A stretch of 64,000 bases of DNA. It comes from Syngnathus acus. Its lineage: Eukaryota > Chordata > Actinopteri > Syngnathiformes > Syngnathidae. Location of the stretch: the NCBI RefSeq assembly GCF_901709675.1, contig NC_051108.1, forward strand, positions 6,477,131 through 6,541,130. Reading direction: 5' to 3'. The notes beneath the pieces are model-generated. The model was not told the DNA's origin. It saw nothing but the letters and a program-made list of their open reading frames with translations, and searched no databases. This document shows positions 43,940 to 64,000 of this stretch, one piece after another (positions within the stretch are counted from its first letter, which is position 1; each line of letters begins with the position of its first letter). The position numbers and the translations under genes are program-made.

Positions 43940-46825
43940 GTGTGCAGTTTTTATTTGATTTTTTCTTATTGTGAAAAGCACTCACTAAGCGAGCAGAGCA
44001 GGTAAAGACAAATTGCAGAAGTACAACTGATGTCTTTCTCTTCCTCTCTCTCTCTTTCTGTCTCTGTCTCTCACTCTCTTAATGATTATTTTAGCCCACC
44101 AGGAAGTCCGAGAGGTTGTCAGCGGTAAGTTTGGTTCTCACCTCCTCCTCGCTGTCTTCACCACTATACTTCTTCAATGTCAACGTTATGCACGCGTTTG
44201 TTTTATGTCTTTTCGATGTTTGTCTTCTGTCCCGTGTGGTGCAGTAGTAATTCATTGATAATAAATCATCAGTAAAATTACAACCATAGTGGTCCATTTA
44301 CATCACGGGTGGATGAATTCGGTGTGCAAAAATGGTACAAATGAGCTAAAACAAAATTTTACCGTTTTTTCCATGTATAATGCGCCCCCATGTATAATAC
44401 GCACCCTAAAAATGGCATGTTGATGCTGGAAAAAAGCCTGTACCCATGTATAATACGCACCCAATTTTCTTTCTTTTTTTTTTTTTTTATTTATTTTTTT
44501 TTTTTTTAAAAGTCCCAATGATCGTCACACACGCATCTGGGTGTGGTGAAATTTGTCCTCTGCATTTGACCCATCCCCGTGTGATTTTGATCCATCCCCT
44601 GGGGGAGAGGGGAGCAGTGAGCAGCAGCGGCGCCGCGCTCGGGAATCATTTGGTGATCTAACCCCCCAATTCCAACCCTTAATGCTAGTGCCAAGCAGGG
44701 AGGCAATGGGTCCCATTTTTATAGTCTTTGGTATGACCCGGCCGGGTTACTTAAGTCCGTAAACGTAAAATTATTTCAGAAAAAAGATCATCTTTGGGAA
44801 CAACCGGATGTTATTCTGCCGGTCAGTATCACTGCGCATGCAGTAGCAAACTCCATAGCGAAGAAATATGTGAGACTCTCAACGGGATCACCAATATTTG
44901 AGTGATGTTCGTTATTTATCACAATTATTTATTATAATAATAATATATATAATAATTATTTATTTATTATTCACAATTGTCATGGTGACATTTCTGTTGA
45001 TTTCTTAACTAGGCTGGATGTATTTTTTTTTGTTGGCGTTGATTTCTCCGACTGCCCATAAAGGCACCACCGCGATCAGTTAGGTGAAAATGAAAAGAGA
45101 GGAAAGTGACGTGCGGACATGTGAAAAAGGTGAAAAAGTATGGGAGAGAAGTTGAAGAGGAATAAAAACACCCTTGGAAACCAAAACTTGCCCCTCGTCG
45201 TGACTCGGAGCCGCAACAAATGTTTCGGATTTGTGTAGGGTACATTGTGACAGCAAACGAGCAGGTGATCGAGCAAGCGTCTGATACGAGAGCATTGTGT
45301 TCGTATGGAGCGTGTTTGAAGTGAACCTGTAATACGCATTTAGGTAGAGAACTGAACTCTCGCTCTTTATATAGCTGACGTGTCAAAAAAAATAAAATAA
45401 AATAAAAATAAAAAAAATTAAAATAAAATTGTACCCATGTATAATGCGCACCCCAGATTTTAGGACAATAAATTAGTTAAATTTTGCGCATTATACATGG
45501 AAAAAAACGGTATATCACCTATTTCCTGAACGCTGCTTCATCACACAGCCTGTTTTTTTTCTGTTTGTATCGCTGGCGTCATCACTTTTTATATCAATTT
45601 TGAGTTTTCGACATGACGCCAGCGAATACTGTAGAACTTATGCATGGTGTATGTATGTATGTTCAATGTCTCAAGTAGCCCTGCCTGAAAAGGATGTCTG
45701 CCATTTCAGTTCAAGGTGCCCATTTAGGATGAAATCTAAGTAATTGATGCACAGCCAAAAAAAGTTTATGAATGCCTGTAGATGCCACGGTAAATGCTCA
45801 GTCTAATCACATTCCGTTGGTCCCTCAGAAGCCTGCGCCACCAAAGCTAGAGGCCAAAGCCAAGAAGGTCATCGTCAAGGTAAATAAAACTCATACACAC
45901 ATTTTCTTAAAAACATCTGTGCAATCTTAAACACACACGTTTTATTCATCCTAATGATCAATGAATGGATAACTAATATTGATTTTTGAACGACTTCCTC
46001 TGCAGAAGGTGGCCGACGAAAAGGGTGCAAAGGCACGGAAAGGCACCACCAAAGGGAAGAAGGAAGATGGCCCTGCCCAGAACGGAGACGCGAAGAATAA
46101 CGAGGTTTGAGACAGACCAAAAAAATAAAATGTGCAGGGAAAAAAAGCATTTAATAACAATTGTCCATTTGTCTTTCCACACAACCGCATTTGCGTACAC
46201 ACGCAGATCTTTGTGTGTCGTCCATCTGTCAGTGTGTCTTCCATCAGAAACTCGGCTCTCTCCGCCATGTCAGTGCGAGGGCAGAGCGAGACGGTCAGAG
46301 TGAAGGGTATGCAAGAGTGTCACGCTAACCCAACTTTGCGTGTGCCCAACTAACGTATAGCTTCATCTTCAGCAGAAAAGCCTTTTCACCCTGCACTTAG
46401 TACAGCATAGTGCCCATTCGTGTGTTTGTAGTACAATGGCGCAGCGTGGTGCTGTGGAGGTTGGTGGCCCGTCAACTTGGGGTGGCATTTTGGTGCATCC
46501 AATAGGAGAGCCAGGTGGCAGCGTGATAGCAGCGGGAGACAACAGCAGGAAATGTTGGCAGAGTTGGATCCTAAAATTGGTGCATCCGTATGAAGCTAAT
46601 GAACTGAGGCAGCGGCTTACGTTGCGTTATTTATTTTTCCACAATTTGGGTGACATTTCAAATCCTACAATTTAAGAGATTGGACTGTATTTCCTATCTT
46701 GTGATTGTTTGCAGTGTGTTACAGTGCTTTTTTTTTTAATTTTTTTTTTAAAGTGTAATTCTTGCCGTTTTTCTTCCCTCCAGGTGACTGAGGCTGCTGA
46801 GGACGCCACCGAGGAGAAGGCGTAA
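42946..46825 (+). CDS. hmgn3: High mobility group nucleosome-binding protein, HMGN3-like (95-96 aa)
   Basis: Small nuclear protein that binds nucleosome cores and loosens chromatin. Exons: 42946-42960 (MPKRK), 43837-43887 (or from 43834), 44095-44124, 45829-45879, 46006-46104 and 46784-46825, all in phase 0. The six-exon layout with the nucleosome-binding domain split across tiny exons is typical of HMGN genes. The text SPEGHEGKDSSKVTKQEPT and the following KPAPPK match HMGN3 best, and the tandem position upstream of phip agrees. Oddities: the family core RRSARLSA reads RKSERLSA here; a CAGCAG tandem acceptor at 43831-43836 allows one extra Gln; the exon-5 donor is followed in frame by Val-stop. 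The acidic C-terminus ends EDATEEKA. Polyadenylation signal AATAAA at 47352-47357. Confidence 0.9.
43907..43946. repeat. (TG)n microsatellite
   Basis: TG repeats with one CG interruption begin about 20 bp after the exon-2 donor of hmgn3. Confidence 0.95.
44362..45510. mobile_element. TA-flanked non-autonomous DNA transposon, 1149 bp, in hmgn3 intron 3
   Basis: The left terminus CCGTTTTTTCCATGTATAAT matches the inverted right terminus at about 45486-45510, apart from one extra base in the T-run. TA lies immediately outside both ends (44360-44361 and 45511-45512), as expected for Tc1/mariner-type insertion. Subterminal copies of CATGTATAATACGCACCC follow the left end (44390, 44453) and CATGTATAATGCGCACCCC precedes the right end (45435). 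No transposase frame is visible. A SINE-like sequence is embedded near the left end. The element makes up most of the 1.7-kb intron. Confidence 0.8.
44515..44757 (-). mobile_element. tRNA-related SINE-like repeat nested in the transposon
   Basis: The block starts after a poly-T tract (44466-44507), consistent with the poly-A tail of a minus-strand retroposon. It contains phrases I recognise from a very common teleost interspersed repeat: GGTGTGGTGAAATTTGTCCT, CTGCATTTGACCCATCCC, GGGGAGCAGTGAGCAGCAGC and ACCCGGCCGGG. In fuller copies the last phrase leads into a tRNA-like B-box region; here it is cut short at GTTACTTAAG. Family assignment rests on memory of the repeat and not on a search. Confidence 0.6.
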
Positions 46826-47394
46826 AAACGACAGACGCCACCGCCCCTCCCTTTTCCCTATCTACAACTTTTTGTAAGATGCTGAATTTTTGTAGACTTG
46901 TAATAGATGCTAGAGATGACCAACCAGCATTCCCTAAAATTCAGCACTGACACTAGCTTCAAAACTCTTTTTTTTATTATTATTATTTCTTTTTTTTATG
47001 ATTAGACGACTGCTCATGTTCTTCCTCCCGATTTCCACAGTCGTCATATTTCAGTAGTAGTTGTCCTATTTTTAGAGAACACGGCGGTCGCCATGGAGAA
47101 CACCTGCAGCATTTTTACATCTCTTCTTTTTCAGAATGGCCCATGGCTCCTTTTTTGTATGTGTGTGCTGGACTGGACATGATGGGTGGGTCTCGTCTTG
47201 ACTTCCCAACCTTTTTTTGCTCTCCTATACCCGACCCCCCATACCCATCCTAATTCTGGTAAGATTGCAGCAATGTGACATAGCAATAAGCAGCGGTGCT
47301 TGTGTTCTAGAGGCGCCTCAATTGGCTTTTCCTGTTGGGAGAGTATTTTCAAATAAAAGGTTGGACACTTTGTTTTTGTTTTGCAAGACTCCAT

Positions 47395-49223
47395 TTATTA
47401 GGCAACATTCACACTGCAGGGCATGATGCCCTATTTGTGATGATGCCCAACACGCAAACAAATGCGTGTTGGGAGATGCCACCATTCCATCATAGGCGTT
47501 CTAGAGTGGCTTTTGACGGCATTTTCCTGCTGGGGGGCCCTGCTCAGCTCTGTGTGTACGTGGAGTTGGACATCTTTTTGTGGGAGCCCACGTGGCACGG
47601 ACAAATACAAAAAAGTGCTGCATCAGGAAGTGAAAGGTCAGCAATCGGGCGCGCCAATGTGGCTCCTCTGTCGTCATTCATGGACATGATATGTAAGGCC
47701 ACTGGTTGGCTTTCTTTTTTAATACGAGGTGAAATTAAGTTACAAAAGATTGGACAAGGCACAATTGTTATGTAATTATTCTGTTATTTACTTGAGTATT
47801 TTTACCTTTGCACCCTACATTGAAAGCGGGTAGCTATACTTTCAACAGCAAAATATTTGTGGAAGTTGAGCATTGTTATATCAACTTATGTCATCTAAAT
47901 CGTGGTCAAGATATGAGAGAGATGTCATAACCATGTCAACACCAAACATTAAGCGCAAGAGGAGAGTGCCGCCTTGTGGCTACAGGGGTCACCACTGATG
48001 GCAAGCCAGACCACAAGTTTCCTAGTCGGTTCATGCCTCAACAGGGGTGGCCAAACTTGTGCTTCAGGGTAACATTTGATTTATAAAACAGACATGGACC
48101 AAGATATGAGTATTACGGGGACTTTAAGAAAAATATATATAATTGCTTACTGGAATAAAGCAATTACTCGTGATTTTTCATGAAGTTGATTGTAATACAA
48201 CTGTAGGCTATATCAAAATACAACATGCATTTTTTTATTATACTGATATTTTCAATTGTATTTGCAAATTCCAAAAAATATGTAAATAAATTGGGCTCAG
48301 GGTTCCAAGTTACACATTGGAGCTCTGTGAGACTCGACCAACGGACACATTTACTGTCGATGTCGATCCGTGATAATTGCCTTAATGTTACTCCAATGTT
48401 TCCATTCTGTTTCACTAAACTCACGAGATTTTACGTTGTTGCCCCCCTCACACCCCCCCGTCTGCACGATAACAACAACCCTTCCCCCATTTTAGTGTCA
48501 GGCAGCGTTAAGGAGATGGACTTTTTCCGCGCCGAGCAGTTCCCTGAGAGGTCGAGTGTTATTAGCAAGATTTAAGTAACACCTAAACGAACCACTTTAG
48601 AAAACAAAACGTCGACTTCAAGTTGGCTTTTAAGGAGTAGCAAGCCGCCGCGCGCAGATTCGACAACGACTTTTTTTTTTTTTTACGTCTAATATCTTAA
48701 TTATTATTATTGGTCAGGTATTACTTATGAACTCGTCAAACGTCGTCTAAATGAATTAAGTATCGACCACGTTGATGTAACAAATTTCTCTCTTCATCGT
48801 GTAGGGTGCCATTACAAGCTCCTCTCTACAGTGGCCGAAACACACCGTTGATATCCCTCCGCCGAGAGCTCGCGTTTTACCATTTGGAGGGGGAGGGGGA
48901 TCTGGATAAAAAGACCTACATAAGATTAAAATCTGACGACTAAAGTCAACATTTTCTCCTCATAAAATATTGTGTGCGCGCAGATCTTGCGTCCCCGTCA
49001 TGTGTGGCGGTGTTTGGCAGCCAAACCCAGCCGGGGGGGTGCACTAGACTTGCCGCCACGCGGAGGAGCACTGTGAGCGGAGGCGAGCCGGGCCTGTTTT
49101 CGAGCGCCTGAATGGAGGCAGCCTCTTCCTGGTGGATAAACAGTGACAGCTACAGGGCAGCCACCGACACCCAGCGGCCCGGCTCCGGCTCTGGCGCTGC
49201 CCTCACGGAAGCACGCCGAAAAC
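47395..49223. other. hmgn3-phip intergenic region and phip promoter
   Basis: After the hmgn3 polyadenylation signal there is about 1.8 kb with no gene recognised. At 48042 a single hAT-like end (CAGGGGTGGCCAAACTTG) occurs without an opposite partner. From about 48620 onward the sequence becomes CpG-rich (48830-49260 especially), which fits a TATA-less housekeeping promoter and 5' UTR for phip, whose start codon is at 49224. A poly-T run lies at 48671-48684. Confidence 0.5.
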
Positions 49224-63950
<14,727 letters not shown>

Positions 63951-64000
63951 GTGAGAGAAGCACATGCACACATGAACCAAAATCTTTTTTTAGTCAGTAA

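Noticed and set aside
48042-48060. Single hAT-like terminus
   Set aside because: No opposite end and no target duplication were found, so it is mentioned only in the intergenic entry.

Overview
The window is vertebrate nuclear DNA, almost certainly from a teleost fish. It carries multi-exon genes with GT-AG introns, dinucleotide and tetranucleotide microsatellites, fish-type DNA transposons and a tRNA-related SINE-like element. The introns are short (often 80-800 bp), which suggests a compact percomorph-type genome; that is inference and the species cannot be named from the sequence. There are no prokaryotic operons, CRISPR arrays, tRNAs or rRNAs that I can support.

Layout. (1) 1-360: right-hand end of a TA-flanked DNA transposon. 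(2) 1841-26934, + strand: runx2, with both classical promoters. The distal (P1) first exon is at 2178-2235, the proximal (P2) exon at 15663-15971, and five further coding exons run to the stop at 26934. The P2 form is 464 aa and the P1 form 478 aa. Intron 1 (about 13.4 kb) is non-coding with several local repeats. (3) 26935-28860: AT-rich runx2 3' UTR or flank. (4) 28860-32487: no established gene; one promoter-like CpG patch with a possible orphan first exon near 29450. (5) 32488-36701, - strand: clic5, with two alternative first exons (long serine-rich exon, 384 aa; short exon, 244 aa). (6) 37169-37378: long TG/G-rich microsatellite. (7) 38137-40075, - strand: enpp5 (480 aa), with a likely 5' UTR exon near 40953. 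(8) 42946-46825, + strand: hmgn3-like nucleosome-binding protein (95 or 96 aa), whose third intron carries a 1.15-kb transposon with a SINE-like element inside it. (9) 49224-63950, + strand: phip, 36 coding exons (1406 codons). It continues past the right edge, so its C-terminal part is missing.

The genes are independent transcription units. runx2 is the osteoblast/chondrocyte master transcription factor. CLIC5 is a GST-fold protein of the cortical cytoskeleton, ENPP5 a type-I membrane phosphodiesterase-family ectoenzyme, HMGN3 a nucleosome-binding chromatin protein, and PHIP a WD40/crypto-Tudor/bromodomain chromatin reader and DCAF. runx2-clic5-enpp5 and hmgn3-phip are two blocks that lie on opposite arms of human chromosome 6 but are directly joined here.

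Most notable: a ten-glycine tract where mammalian RUNX2 has its polyQ/polyA domain; non-consensus residues in the invariant HMGN core; a set of three related TA-flanked elements with CCGT...TTTTC ends, two of them in introns and both carrying nested insertions, one a hAT element with a perfect 8-bp target duplication; and two orphan first-exon candidates.
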